From UBA1660 sp964462035 (GTDB lineage: Bacteria > Myxococcota_A > Polyangia > Polyangiales > Houyiibacteriaceae), in assembly GCA_964462035.1 (NCBI GenBank), contig CAYXAP010000009.1, positions 124,001 through 188,000 of the forward strand: a stretch of DNA of 64,000 nt, in the 5' to 3' direction. How positions within the stretch are numbered: the stretch's first letter is position 1; each line of letters opens with the position of its first letter. The translations under genes and the position numbers were made by a program. The notes beneath the pieces are model-generated. The model saw only the letters and a program-made list of their open reading frames with translations, did no database searches and had not been told where the DNA came from. Shown here one piece after another: positions 44,805 to 55,533 of the stretch.

Positions 44805-46583
44805 ATGAGCGTGCACCGCACCGAGCGGGTCTTCACCAATCTGAGCTGCAACCAGAACTGCGCGTTCTGCGACACGCGGCGTCCGACCGACGATCGGGCG
44901 TTCGTCGCCCTCCCCGCGGTCCTCTCGCGCATCGACGCGGTGGCCGAGGCGAAGACGATCGTGCTCACCGGCGGCGAGCCGACCCGTCGGAAGGACCTCG
45001 CCGCGCTGGTTCGGCACGCGAAGAAGACCGGCGCGACCGTGGTCCTCGAGACCAACGGCGCCTTGCTCGATGACACCCGGGTCGCTGCGCTCGCGGAGGC
45101 CGGGCTCGACGAGGCTCGCGTACACCTGCCCGGTTGGGGTGGCGAGTGCGACGCCGTCACGCGCGACCCCGGAGGCTTCTCGGCGACCCGAGCGGCGATC
45201 GATGCGCTCCGCGCGGCCGGCATCCCCCTCTCGATCGCGACGCCGATCGTCGCCGCGAACGCCAAGGCGGTTCCGGCGATGGCGGAGCACCTCGCCGCAC
45301 TCGCCCCCGTCGCCTGGATCCTCGGAGCACCCAGCGAGGGCGACGGCGTGCTGCCGCTCCCGGACGCCGCGCGCGTGATCGAGCGGGCCGAGGCCACGGC
45401 GCGGCGCGTCGACCTGACGCTCCGCCTCGCGCCCCACACCCACGTCCCGCCCTGCCTCTTCGAGCACCCGGCGCGAGTAGCGCACCTCTTCTCGCTGACC
45501 CCCGGCGGCGCGAACCGACCCGGCCACGCGCGGCCCGGCGAGTGCAGCGCCTGCGCAATCGCAGACCGCTGCCCCGGGCTGCCGGACGCCGCAGCGAACA
45601 CACCGGTGGAGCCGCTCGCCGAGGATCGCATCCGGCGTCGCCTGAGCCTGATCTCCACGGTCGAGGATCAGATCGCGCGCGAGCTCTATCAGGACGAGAT
45701 CACCCGCCGCCCCGGCCTCTTGCCCCAGCCCGTGCGCACCGTCCGCATCGGCTTCCGCTGTAACCAGGCGTGTGACTTCTGCTTCGTCTCGACCCACCTA
45801 CCAGCCGCCAAGCGCCCGGACGTGGAAGCGGCGATCACGGAGGCCGCACGCGAAGGCGCGCACCTGGTGATCTCCGGTGGCGAGCCGACCCTGGATCCGG
45901 CGGTCGCCGAATACGTCGCGCTCGCCAAGCGCGAGGGGGCAACGTTCGTCGAGCTCCAGACCAACGCCACGCGCCTCGGCGCCAAGGTGCCGGTCGCGCC
46001 GCTCGTCGACGCCGGGGTCGACCTCTTCTTCGTCTCGCTCCACGGCGCGAGCGCCGAGGTCTCGGACACCGTCACCGGTGCACCGGGCACCCACGTGAAG
46101 ACCCTCGCGGGCATCGACGCCATCCACGCGAGCGAGGGTGCGCTCCGCCTGAACTTCGTCTTCTGCGAGACCAACCGTCACGAGTTCCCGGCCTACATCG
46201 ACATGGTCGCGGAGCGGTGGCCGGGCACGAACGTGAGCGTCTCCTTCGTCGCTCCGAGCACGGACATGGTCCCGCGGACCGCGGCGCTCATCCCGCGCTA
46301 CACGGACGTGGTGCCCTCACTCGCGGAAGGCATCCGACGCGCTCACGCACAGGGTCTGCCGCTGAGCGGCTTCGATTCGATGTGCGGGCTCCCGCTCTGC
46401 CTCGTGCCCGACGACCTCGGCGAGTTCTTCGAGCTCCCCGAAGCCCCGGAGGGCTACGGCCGCGGCGAGACCTTCTACGCCGAGCCCTGCCAGCGCTGCG
46501 ACCTCGCCGGTCGCTGCTTCGGGCTACGCCAGGGCTACGCGGCGCTCCACGGCACCGATGAGCTGAAGCCGGTCCGGGCCTAA
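44805..46583 (+). CDS. Tandem dual radical SAM protein with two auxiliary Cys clusters
   Basis: A 592-residue single chain with two complete radical SAM modules. Module 1: CNQNCAFC (Cys15, 19, 22), VLTGGEPT, and a C-terminal CSACAIADRC (Cys247, 250, 256). Module 2: CNQACDFC (Cys319, 323, 326), VISGGEPT, SVSFVAPS, then Cys527, Cys532 and CQRCDLAGRC (Cys562, 565, 571). The two halves are about 304 residues apart and alike in motif order, so they look like an internal duplication with SPASM/Twitch-like ends. The role is unknown; peptide or cofactor modification is possible. The ATG at 44805 is the first in frame after the previous gene; the 3' end overlaps the convergent gene. Confidence 0.85.
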   Translation: MSVHRTERVFTNLSCNQNCAFCDTRRPTDDRAFVALPAVLSRIDAVAEAKTIVLTGGEPTRRKDLAALVRHAKKTGATVVLETNGALLDDTRVAALAEAGLDEARVHLPGWGGECDAVTRDPGGFSATRAAIDALRAAGIPLSIATPIVAANAKAVPAMAEHLAALAPVAWILGAPSEGDGVLPLPDAARVIERAEATARRVDLTLRLAPHTHVPPCLFEHPARVAHLFSLTPGGANRPGHARPGECSACAIADRCPGLPDAAANTPVEPLAEDRIRRRLSLISTVEDQIARELYQDEITRRPGLLPQPVRTVRIGFRCNQACDFCFVSTHLPAAKRPDVEAAITEAAREGAHLVISGGEPTLDPAVAEYVALAKREGATFVELQTNATRLGAKVPVAPLVDAGVDLFFVSLHGASAEVSDTVTGAPGTHVKTLAGIDAIHASEGALRLNFVFCETNRHEFPAYIDMVAERWPGTNVSVSFVAPSTDMVPRTAALIPRYTDVVPSLAEGIRRAHAQGLPLSGFDSMCGLPLCLVPDDLGEFFELPEAPEGYGRGETFYAEPCQRCDLAGRCFGLRQGYAALHGTDELKPVRA

Positions 46584-47980
46584 CGTTCCCCGCGCGGATT
46601 CGACCGAACCTCCATCCGGTTCCGGTAGACGCCGGCGGCATGACCAACCGAGTCCCAACCCCGGCCGACGCCGGTGGCCGCCAATGTCGCGCGCACCGCG
46701 ATCGGCGCGGCGGCGTGTTCGCCCACCCGGAAGAGCGAGACCGCGTTCTGAGGGACGCCCCAGCCGGCGGTCGGCGAAGGCTCCGTCGACGCCTGCGCGG
46801 CGAAATCGAGCCAGGTGACCGCGACCTGCGGGTCACCGTCGACGAGGAAGGTCAGCGTGAGAGGGTCGCCTTCGCCGAGCGGTCCACCGCAGAGCTCTTC
46901 GAAGGGCCCCTTCTCTCCGGTCGTCGCCTCGAGCACCCGGAACCGACCGTCCGGGAAGAGCGCGCCGAAGCGAATGGGGCGGCCCTCGGGGTAGTCCGAG
47001 GGGTTCACCTCGATGACCTGATCGCCGCAGGGTGAGAGCGAGACAGCCGACTCGCCGTGGGCCGTGAGCTCGAGATCGGTGAACGTGTCGAGGTGCGCGA
47101 ACACCGGCCGGGGGAGCTGCGCGTACGCGTCGATGCGCCAGTGGTCCTCCCGCCGTTCGACCGAGAGTCGCTCGTTCCCGTCGGTGCGGTAGCGAGCCAC
47201 GGCTGCCGGGCCGATACGGCCACCGTCCACGAATCGCCGTGGGACGAAGTGGGCCTCGACGGGAGCCAGAACCGTCCAGGAGCGATCGGGCGAGCGAGAC
47301 TCGAAGGTGAGCAGCGGCTCTACGCGGAGCACGACGTCGGAACCGAAGACGAGCTCGCCGGTCGCGGGGACGAGAGCCGCCCCCGGGCCGAGCGATGCAT
47401 CACCGGTCTCGGGCCCCGCGGTCGGGATGGCGCCGCCCCAGGGTCTGGTGCTCGGGTCCGGCGCTCGGACGGCGACGGTGATCCCGGCTCCGATCACCAG
47501 GCCGATGGCTGCTGCGCCAGCGATCACGCGTCTCGCCCGACCCAGCGGAACGAGCACGACGGCAGAGAGGAGGAGCGCGAACGGCAGCCAGCCGGGGAGC
47601 GTGTCGACGCTGATCGGGTGGAGCGCGAGGAAGGTCAGCCACACGCCGAGCGGAAGGGCGACGACGAACGCCGCGGCCCCGACGACCAACGCGAGCCGAG
47701 CGCGAGCCACGCCGAAGAGCGCCAACGGGCCGAGGGCGATCAGGACCACCGGGAGCGCGCCGTTGACCCAGAAGTGGCCGTCCGTGAGCGCGAACCCCTG
47801 AGGCAGCTTGTCGAGCATCAGCGCCGCGACCGGTAGGGTGGCGAGCACGAGCAGTAGCGCCGGTAGCGCACGCCAACGCGAGGCAGCTGGTTCGTGCGCC
47901 GACATCCGCAGCCAACGCTCCCACGACTGGACGAGATGGGCGACCGAACTCCGCTCGATGCCGCGTCGCGGCGAAACCAT
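46580..47980 (-). CDS. Membrane protein with large extracytoplasmic domain, hypothetical
   Basis: A 466-residue protein. Residues ~35-170 contain about five hydrophobic helices (RALPALLLVLATLPVAALML, LPVVLIALGPLALFGVARARL, LALVVGAAAFVVALPLGVWLTFLAL, WLPFALLLSAVVLVPLG, VIAGAAAIGLVIGAGITVAV), then a ~290-residue beta-rich domain with two Cys (LSPCGDQVIEV, FEELCGGPL), probably outside the membrane. No family was recognised. The start is uncertain: ATG 47980 or ATG 47905 (MSAHEPAASRW). It is convergent with the dual radical SAM gene by a four-base stop overlap. Confidence 0.65.
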   Translation of the reverse strand: MVSPRRGIERSSVAHLVQSWERWLRMSAHEPAASRWRALPALLLVLATLPVAALMLDKLPQGFALTDGHFWVNGALPVVLIALGPLALFGVARARLALVVGAAAFVVALPLGVWLTFLALHPISVDTLPGWLPFALLLSAVVLVPLGRARRVIAGAAAIGLVIGAGITVAVRAPDPSTRPWGGAIPTAGPETGDASLGPGAALVPATGELVFGSDVVLRVEPLLTFESRSPDRSWTVLAPVEAHFVPRRFVDGGRIGPAAVARYRTDGNERLSVERREDHWRIDAYAQLPRPVFAHLDTFTDLELTAHGESAVSLSPCGDQVIEVNPSDYPEGRPIRFGALFPDGRFRVLEATTGEKGPFEELCGGPLGEGDPLTLTFLVDGDPQVAVTWLDFAAQASTEPSPTAGWGVPQNAVSLFRVGEHAAAPIAVRATLAATGVGRGWDSVGHAAGVYRNRMEVRSNPRGER

Positions 47981-48079
47981 GCCGCGGCGTGACCAACCGG
48001 GCTCGGAGCATCTGCAGAATTTTGACCAACAAAATCAACTGCTAAGCCTTCGTCATGCCGCGTCACAGCAAAAAATCAC

Positions 48080-48108
48080 TTGACGTATTAGCTGCAGCGC
48101 GGCAATAG
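48080..48108 (+). promoter_or_regulatory. Candidate promoter ahead of the lipase-like lipoprotein
   Basis: The stretch 47981-48217 between two divergent genes is the most AT-rich intergenic space here. TTGACG (48080-48085) and CAATAG (48103-48108) are 17 bp apart, about 110 bp upstream of the start at 48218. The -35 box is good, the -10 is weak. A second TTGACC lies near 48021. The rest of this space holds no gene that I can support. Confidence 0.35.
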
Positions 48109-48217
48109 ATCGGACGCTCGTTGCCGCGACGCAGCGAGAACGGGGACTCGGTCGGGTCCGGGACCCCATGGAGCTGATGCAGGGCCGACCTGAGCCCGGA
48201 TCGAGAAGGGGTGTGAG

Positions 48218-49363
48218 ATGACCACGCGAGGATCGACGCGACGCGCGATCGAAGGATGGCTGGGCGCCATGGCGACCGCGCTGATGGGCTGCCTGCCGAC
48301 CGCTTCACCGCACGCGGAGTGCGACGACGACACCCCGCCGCCGCCCATGACGGGCGACGCGGGGATGGTGGACCCGGGCGAGGGACCGGCCGACGCCATC
48401 ACCTACCGGACGCTGGCCGGCCATCCGGGCTGCACGACCGACGGGCTCTCCTACGAGCCTGCGAGCATTCCCGGCTACCAATGCGCCGCGAAGGCGTACC
48501 CGGTGGAGGGCGAGGACCCGTCGAAGCCGATCGTGCTCCTCATCCACGGCAACAGCGACACGCCCGGCGTGTGGGAGAGCTTCACCGCGAGCGGTTGCGA
48601 CACGGCCGGGGCCACCGAGGGCGTGCCGATGCTCGCCGAGAACCTGGTGAGCCGTGGCTTCCGCGTGCTGGCGATCGACATGCGGCACGACCAGGTGGAC
48701 GACCCCGCCGACGACAACGAGCGCTACAACGCCGCGAAGAACATGGACCACGGCTGGGGTGTCCCGATCGCGCAGCACTTCATCCGCTCGGTGCTCGAGG
48801 CGTACCCGGGCCGGAAGGTCAGCCTGGTGGGCCACTCGTTCGGCGTGACGGTCATCCGCGACGCGCTGCGGCGCCTCGACGTGAACGAGGGCTACGACGT
48901 GTGGTCGCGCCTCGAGGACGTGGTGCTGCTCGCCGGCGGCAACCACGGCGTGTCGAGCTACGGCCTCTGCGCGGCGAACGAGACGATGCGCGGCGAGGTC
49001 ACCTGCGAGATGGGCAACCGCGATGCCTTCGCGCCGACGCCCTTCCTCGCTCAGCTCAACGGACCGAGCGGCGCGTGGGAGACGCCCTGCGGCGACGGGA
49101 ACACGGCCTTCGGTCGCGACCGCTGCGGCGGCAACACCGTCGACTACACGACGATCGTCATGCAGGACATCCCCGACGGGACCCAGCAGGACCTCTTCGT
49201 CTCCGAGGCGAGCTCCCGACTGGCGGGCGCGGACAACGAGCTCATCGGGCTCAACGACTTCGACGAGACGAACTACTTCTTCTGCGGTCTGCTGAAGAAC
49301 CACTTCGGACCGGCACGCGCGCTGGCCGGCATCTCGATCATCCTCGAGAAGCTCGAGAGCTGA
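48218..49363 (+). CDS. Alpha/beta-hydrolase lipoprotein, lipase-like
   Basis: A 381-residue exported lipoprotein (signal ...MATALMGC, lipobox). The hydrolase core has IVLLIHGNSDTPGVWESF (oxyanion HG), a nucleophile elbow GHSFG (Ser207), and a likely Asp/His pair in the later NDFDETNYFFCGLLKNHFGP region. It looks like bacterial triacylglycerol lipases of the LipA/cutinase-like type; preference cannot be read. It is followed 10 bp later by the beta-barrel gene, so one operon of two secreted proteins is likely. Confidence 0.85.
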   Translation: MTTRGSTRRAIEGWLGAMATALMGCLPTASPHAECDDDTPPPPMTGDAGMVDPGEGPADAITYRTLAGHPGCTTDGLSYEPASIPGYQCAAKAYPVEGEDPSKPIVLLIHGNSDTPGVWESFTASGCDTAGATEGVPMLAENLVSRGFRVLAIDMRHDQVDDPADDNERYNAAKNMDHGWGVPIAQHFIRSVLEAYPGRKVSLVGHSFGVTVIRDALRRLDVNEGYDVWSRLEDVVLLAGGNHGVSSYGLCAANETMRGEVTCEMGNRDAFAPTPFLAQLNGPSGAWETPCGDGNTAFGRDRCGGNTVDYTTIVMQDIPDGTQQDLFVSEASSRLAGADNELIGLNDFDETNYFFCGLLKNHFGPARALAGISIILEKLES

Positions 49364-49373
49364 GGGCGGAGCG

Positions 49374-50807
<1,434 letters not shown>

Positions 50808-50848
50808 TCCGCCTCGTTTCCCAACGATCGGCTACGCTAGGAGGGCCC

Positions 50849-51364
50849 ATGGTCGTCAAGAAGTACAGCACCCGTCGTCTCTACGACACGGACCAGAGCC
50901 GCTACGTGAAGCTGGTGGATCTGGCCGAGGCGGTGCGCCGAGGGCGGGAGCTGAAGGTCGTCGACGCCGAGAGCGGCGAGGACCTGACGCAGGGCGTGCT
51001 GCTCCAGCTCCTGTTGGAACGCGAGGGCATCAAGGAGCTGCCCAGCCCGGTGCTCGAGCGCCTGCTGCGCCTCGACGAGCGCGCGCTGCGCGAGTTCTTC
51101 GCCACCTGGGTCGGCACCGCGCTCCACTCCTATCTGGAGCAGGCCACGCCGGCACCCGCGCCAGTGGCAGAGACGCCGGCCGAGTCGGAGCGCGCGAGCG
51201 ATCTCTCCCCCGACGAGTGGGAGAAGGAAGACGCCACCGGCGTCGGGTCTCGCGTGCGACCGAGAGCCGATGCCTCGACCGACGATCAGGTCGAAGCCCT
51301 CCGCCGCGAGGTCGAGGAGCTCAAGGACCTGATCCGCGGCGTCGCCCGCAGCGACTCGGCCTGA
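50849..51364 (+). CDS. PhaR-like polyhydroxyalkanoate regulator, DNA-binding domain protein
   Basis: A 171-residue protein. The N-terminal 60 residues (KKYSTRRLYDTDQSRYVKLVDLAEAVRRGRELKVVDAESGEDLT) match the PHB accumulation regulator DNA-binding domain of PhaR; such proteins repress phasin and PHA genes and bind PHA granules. The C-terminus is an acidic linker and a coiled coil (DQVEALRREVEELKDLIRG). A perfect AGGAGG precedes ATG 50849. A PHB-depolymerase-like gene follows 136 bp later in the same direction, consistent with PHA metabolism. Confidence 0.85.
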   Translation: MVVKKYSTRRLYDTDQSRYVKLVDLAEAVRRGRELKVVDAESGEDLTQGVLLQLLLEREGIKELPSPVLERLLRLDERALREFFATWVGTALHSYLEQATPAPAPVAETPAESERASDLSPDEWEKEDATGVGSRVRPRADASTDDQVEALRREVEELKDLIRGVARSDSA

Positions 51365-51500
51365 CGCCAGTCGCCTGACCGAGCCCCGCGAGGGGCCGCG
51401 CACGGAGCTCCACGAGCGCTGCCACGAGGCGGCGACGGGGCCGGTGCGCCCGAACGGAACCAACGAAGTGATGCTGCCCTGCAGCGAAGGGAGCGAGGAG

Positions 51501-53051
51501 ATGATGGTGAGACTTTCGAAGACCGTGACGTGGATGGCGGCGTGCATCGCCCTGGGCTGTGCCGCCCAGGTCGAAGACCCGATCGGCGAGCGCTCGGATG
51601 GGCTGCGGACCCTCGAGGCCGTGAGCGACTTCGGCGACAACCCCGCCCAGCTGACGATGCACGTGCACAGCCCGACGGACCTGCCGGCCGGGCCCCGACC
51701 GATCGTGGTCGCCCTGCACGGCTGCACCATGAACGCAGCGGGCTACGCGGACGCTGGCTGGAACGACGTGGCCGACGAGCTCGGCTTCCACGTCATCTAC
51801 CCGCAGCAGAACACGTCGAGGAACAACAGCCTCGGCTGCTTCAACTGGGGCGGCAGCTGGCCCGGCACGCCGAACAGCTTCGTCGCCAGCTCGACGCCGC
51901 TGAACACCGGCGACATCGAGCGCGGCGGCCCGGAGGTCACGTCGATCGTGTCGATGGTCGAACACATCGTGTCCACGCGCGGTGGCGACCCGAACCGCGT
52001 CTACGTCACGGGCCTCTCCGCGGGCGGCGGCATGGCCGCGGTGCTGATCGCGGCCTATCCCGACGTGTTCGCGGGCGGCCAGATCCTCGCGGGGATTCCC
52101 TACGGCTGCGCGACGGATCGGGCGACGACCGGGGAGGCCAATGCCTGCATCCAGTCGTACACGGCGCTCAACGCCTACCTGGACCGCACGCCCGAGGAGT
52201 GGGCCGCGATCGTCGCGGCGGCCGCCCCCGCGGGCGCCCCAGCACCGAAGGTGAGCATCTGGCACGGCACGATGGACTTCGTGGTGAACCAGGGCACCAG
52301 CGCCGAGCTCACCGAGCAGTGGACCGCAGTCCACGGCGCGACCGAGGGCGCGACCGAGACGATCGAGGGCGCGACGCGACAGACCTTCGTCGCCGGTGGT
52401 GAGACCGTGGTCGAGCGCTGGACCATCGAAGGGATGGGGCACGCCGCGCCGATCGACCCGGCGAGCGGCTGCGGCTCGACCGGTTCGTACATCAACGACG
52501 TCGGCGTGTGCTCCGCGCGGTTGGCGGCGACCTTCTTCGGATTGGACGGCTCGGGTCCCACCGACCCGACCGATCCCACCGACCCGGGCGCTCCGGTCGT
52601 GGTGATCACCTCACCGACGAACGGCGCCTTCGTCGACGGCGGCGTCACGGTGCGGGTCGACGTGGACGACGACGACGGCATCGACTCGCTGACGCTCTAC
52701 GTGGACGACGTCGAGACGGAGACCATCGGCTCCGATCCCTGGCGCTTCGATTGGGACACGACCCCCATGGCCGAGGGCGCGCATCGCCTGCGCGTCGTCG
52801 CCACCGACGGGAGCGGCGCGACGGGGAGCGATGAGATCCAGCTCGTGGTCGACCGCCCCGGCGGGATCGACCCGCCGCCGGTCGACATGGGGCCGAGCGA
52901 TCCGATGACCGGCCCGGACGCCGGCTCGAGTGACCCGGGCGGCGACGGCAGCGGTGGCGCGAGCATCGCCGGTTGCTCGGCGAGCGGTGCGGTGGGTGGG
53001 CTCGTCTGGCCCTTGGCGATGCTGCTCCTGGTTCGGCGTCGGGAGCGCTAG
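51501..53051 (+). CDS. PHB depolymerase-like esterase, exported, with MYXO-CTERM-like tail
   Basis: A 516-residue exported enzyme. The signal peptide ends ACIALGC (lipobox). Residues ~25-340 are a type 1 PHB depolymerase/esterase: VVALHGCTMNAAGYAD oxyanion, nucleophile elbow GLSAGGGM (Ser173), HGTMDFVV (Asp) and GMGHAAP (His). A Thr/Asp/Pro repeat linker leads to a ~80-residue Ig-like domain (VVITSPTNGAFVDGGVTVRVDV). The tail GGASIAGCSASGAVGGLVWPLAMLLLVRRRER has the Cys-hydrophobic-Arg order of the MYXO-CTERM sorting signal. AAGGGAG lies 7 bp before ATG 51501. It may degrade PHB or polysaccharide esters; the adjacent PhaR-like gene favours PHB. Confidence 0.83.
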   Translation: MMVRLSKTVTWMAACIALGCAAQVEDPIGERSDGLRTLEAVSDFGDNPAQLTMHVHSPTDLPAGPRPIVVALHGCTMNAAGYADAGWNDVADELGFHVIYPQQNTSRNNSLGCFNWGGSWPGTPNSFVASSTPLNTGDIERGGPEVTSIVSMVEHIVSTRGGDPNRVYVTGLSAGGGMAAVLIAAYPDVFAGGQILAGIPYGCATDRATTGEANACIQSYTALNAYLDRTPEEWAAIVAAAAPAGAPAPKVSIWHGTMDFVVNQGTSAELTEQWTAVHGATEGATETIEGATRQTFVAGGETVVERWTIEGMGHAAPIDPASGCGSTGSYINDVGVCSARLAATFFGLDGSGPTDPTDPTDPGAPVVVITSPTNGAFVDGGVTVRVDVDDDDGIDSLTLYVDDVETETIGSDPWRFDWDTTPMAEGAHRLRVVATDGSGATGSDEIQLVVDRPGGIDPPPVDMGPSDPMTGPDAGSSDPGGDGSGGASIAGCSASGAVGGLVWPLAMLLLVRRRER

Positions 53052-53782
53052 AAGTGGCCGAGGAGCTGCACCGAGAGCGGTCCGATCGCGACGGTCGTCC
53101 CGTCGCGGTCGGGCCGCGCCACCAGGCCCCAGGTGAGGCCGGCGATGGCCATCGCGCCGCCGAGGCCCATGAGCACGTTGGCGCCGATCGCCAGTCGCTC
53201 CGCGCGGTCCTGCAGCTCGACGGCGCGGGCGAGCGGCGTCGTGGGGTCGTCGGCGACCTCGTGTCGATCGCGCGCTCGCCAGCCGGTGAGCAGTCCGCCG
53301 AGCGCGACCGCCGCACCCGAGCCGAGGACGACCCAAGGGACGAGGCTCGGCTCGGCGACCGCCGGTTCGGGAGGGTCGCGTTCCTCCTCGACGTCATCGA
53401 CTGGCGGGGCCTGAGCCGCGCGGAGCGCCTCGGCGCGCGCTTCGGCGTCTGCCCGTCGCTCCGTCTCACCCGCCGACTCCTCGACGGAGTCGAGGTAGCC
53501 CTCGTAGGCCTCGAGCGCACCCTCCGCGTCGCCGGCGCCCTCGAGCGCTCGGCCCAGGTTGTAGAGCAACGCGGGCGAGGGGTGTAGCTCGTGGGCCCGG
53601 CGAAGAAGCGTGGCGGCCTCGGCGAAGCGGCCCTCTCGATAGAGGGCGGCGCTCTCCTCGAGGAGGTCGAGCGCTCGACCCCGCCCGCTCTCGCCAGCGG
53701 GCTCCGCCTGCGCGGCCGCGCTGCTGGCGAGCAGCAGGCTCGCAAGCGCAGCAATCACGACGTTTGTGGGGCTCCGTCCCAT
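53048..53782 (-). CDS. Exported TPR protein
   Basis: A 244-residue protein with a signal peptide (MGRSPTNVVIAALASLLLASSAAAQ). Residues ~35-100 form about two TPR units (LLEESAALYREGRFAEAATLLRRAHELHPSPALLYNLGRALEGAGDAEGALEAYEGYLDS). Then an acidic linker and two hydrophobic segments near residues 147-168 and 205-225. It probably sits in the periplasm and membrane as an assembly factor for envelope complexes; no specific family. Its stop overlaps the depolymerase stop by four bases, and it is divergent from the PEGA kinase gene by 75 bp. Confidence 0.75.
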   Translation of the reverse strand: MGRSPTNVVIAALASLLLASSAAAQAEPAGESGRGRALDLLEESAALYREGRFAEAATLLRRAHELHPSPALLYNLGRALEGAGDAEGALEAYEGYLDSVEESAGETERRADAEARAEALRAAQAPPVDDVEEERDPPEPAVAEPSLVPWVVLGSGAAVALGGLLTGWRARDRHEVADDPTTPLARAVELQDRAERLAIGANVLMGLGGAMAIAGLTWGLVARPDRDGTTVAIGPLSVQLLGHF

Positions 53783-53857
53783 TCGATAGGCTCGGGCTCA
53801 CCTTCCCGAAACCGCGGGGCTTTGTCCACTCGGAGCGCGAAGGCCGAGCGCAAGCCC

Positions 53858-55528
53858 ATGACTCAACCCGAGACCATCGGCCGCTACGAGGTGGTGGGGC
53901 GTCTCGCTGCCGGAGGGATGGCGGAGATCTTCCTCGCCCGCCTGCGCGGACCGGGAGGGTTCCGGCGACCGGTCGTCATCAAGCGGGTGTTCCCGCACCT
54001 CAGTGAAGAGGTGGAGTTCCGCGCGATGTTCGCCGACGAGGCGCGCATCATCGCGGAGCTGCGCCACGTCAACGTGGTGCACGTCCACGAGCTCGGGCTC
54101 GAAGACGGCGAGCTCTACCTGGTGATGGAGTACCTCGCCGGCGAGAGCCTGAGCGGGCTGCTCCGCCGGCTCGCCGAAGCCGGTCAGCGCATCGAGCCCG
54201 CTCTCGCCTGCCACGTGATCGCCGAGGTCTGCGCGGGGCTGCACGCCGCGCACGAGCTCACCGGGCCCGAGGGTGCACCGCGGCACGTGGTCCACCGAGA
54301 CGTGTCGCCGCAGAACGTCTTCCTCACCTACGAGGGGGACGTGAAGGTGATCGACTTCGGGATCGCCATGGCCGCCGACCGGTTGGCGCGCACGCGCACC
54401 GGCCACGTGAAGGGCAAGCTGGGCTACATGTCGCCGGAGCAATGCCGGCGCGAGATGGTCGACCGCACCACCGACGTCTTCGCGCTCGGGGTCGTGCTCC
54501 ACGAGCTGGTCACCGGACGACGGCTCTTCAAGGGTGACAACGACCTCGCGCTGGCACGCGCGATCTGCGACGAGCCGATCCCGCCGCCGTCGGAGGTCTG
54601 GGCTGGCTGCCCGGCGGGCATCGACCGCATCGTGATGAAGGCGCTCGAGCGAGAGCCGGTGGACCGCTACGAGAGCGCGGCCGCCATGCGCACGGAGCTG
54701 CTGACGCTCGCGCGGGAGCTGGACCCTTCACTCGAGGGTCGCGACGCGCTGCGCGCGCTCATGCAGCGACTCTTCGAGGAGCGGATCGCGGAGAAGGACG
54801 CCATGGTCCGGGCCACCGGCGCGCAGGCGACGGTGAGCGAGGCGCAGGCGGCGGAAGTCGTGGAAGAGGCGACGAAGGCCGCGACCCCGAGCGCGGTGCG
54901 GGCGGTCGATCCGGCCGGCGAGCGACGGCGGAAGGGACGGGTCGCGGGAGTCGCGGTGGCGGTGTTGGTGGGGGCCGCGGCGGGAACGTGGGCGCTGACG
55001 GGCTCGGAGTCGGATGTCGGTTCTCGGCCCTCGGAGTCGACGGCGGAGTCGTTTGTCGGTTCTCGGCCCTCGGAGGCGGACTCGGAGGTCGGTTCTCGGC
55101 ACTCGGAGTCGGAGTCGGAGTCGGAGTCGGAGTCGGAGTCGGCGGTCGGTTCTCGGCACTCGGAGTCAGAGTCGGAGTCGGAGGTCGGTTCTCGGCACTC
55201 GGAGTCGGACTCGGAGTCGGCGTCGGAGGCGGAGGCCGAAGCAGCGGCGGACCTCGTCACCCTGCGCCTCGACTCCACCCCACCTGGCGCATCCGTACGC
55301 ATCGGCGGGGACGACCGCGGGACCACGCCAGTCGCTCTGGAGCTTCCGCGCTCCGACACCGCGGTGATCCTGGAGATCGGCCGCACGGGATACCGAGCGG
55401 AGCGACGGAGTCTCGTCCCGAGCGAGGACCGGAGTCTCACGGTGGAGCTCCACCCGCGGCGACGGCGCTCACCGAGCGACATGGACGACGAGCGCGGCAT
55501 GGACCGCGACTTCTTCTACTTCGACTGA
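53858..55528 (+). CDS. Ser/Thr protein kinase with transmembrane helix, repeat linker and PEGA domain
   Basis: A 556-residue PknB-type kinase. Kinase domain ~8-270: RLAAGGMAEIFLA, Lys41 in VVIKRVFPHL, HRD at 146-148 (VVHRDVSPQN), DFG in VIDFGIA, GYMSPEQ. After a linker a single transmembrane helix occurs at ~363-382 (GRVAGVAVAVLVGAAAGTW), then a repetitive Ser/Glu-rich linker with GSRHSESES units (~385-460), then an extracytoplasmic PEGA domain (LRLDSTPPGASVRIGGDDRG) and a polar tail. It likely senses the envelope through the PEGA part. The Ser/Glu linker could change length by slippage. ATG 53858 is chosen over the upstream open frame. Confidence 0.9.
   Translation: MTQPETIGRYEVVGRLAAGGMAEIFLARLRGPGGFRRPVVIKRVFPHLSEEVEFRAMFADEARIIAELRHVNVVHVHELGLEDGELYLVMEYLAGESLSGLLRRLAEAGQRIEPALACHVIAEVCAGLHAAHELTGPEGAPRHVVHRDVSPQNVFLTYEGDVKVIDFGIAMAADRLARTRTGHVKGKLGYMSPEQCRREMVDRTTDVFALGVVLHELVTGRRLFKGDNDLALARAICDEPIPPPSEVWAGCPAGIDRIVMKALEREPVDRYESAAAMRTELLTLARELDPSLEGRDALRALMQRLFEERIAEKDAMVRATGAQATVSEAQAAEVVEEATKAATPSAVRAVDPAGERRRKGRVAGVAVAVLVGAAAGTWALTGSESDVGSRPSESTAESFVGSRPSEADSEVGSRHSESESESESESESAVGSRHSESESESEVGSRHSESDSESASEAEAEAAADLVTLRLDSTPPGASVRIGGDDRGTTPVALELPRSDTAVILEIGRTGYRAERRSLVPSEDRSLTVELHPRRRRSPSDMDDERGMDRDFFYFD
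55003..55236 (+). repeat. Tandem GAGTCG/GTCGGTTCTCGG repeats in the PEGA kinase gene
   Basis: Five copies of GTCGGTTCTCGG (starting 55016, 55055, 55088, 55145, 55184) alternate with runs of GAGTCG hexamers, coding Val-Gly-Ser-Arg plus Ser-Glu runs between the membrane helix and the PEGA domain. The hexamer runs preserve the frame on slippage. The same 12-mer occurs in inverted orientation in the porin-like gene at 49619-49630, linking two unrelated genes. Confidence 0.88.
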
Positions 55529-55533
55529 AGGGG

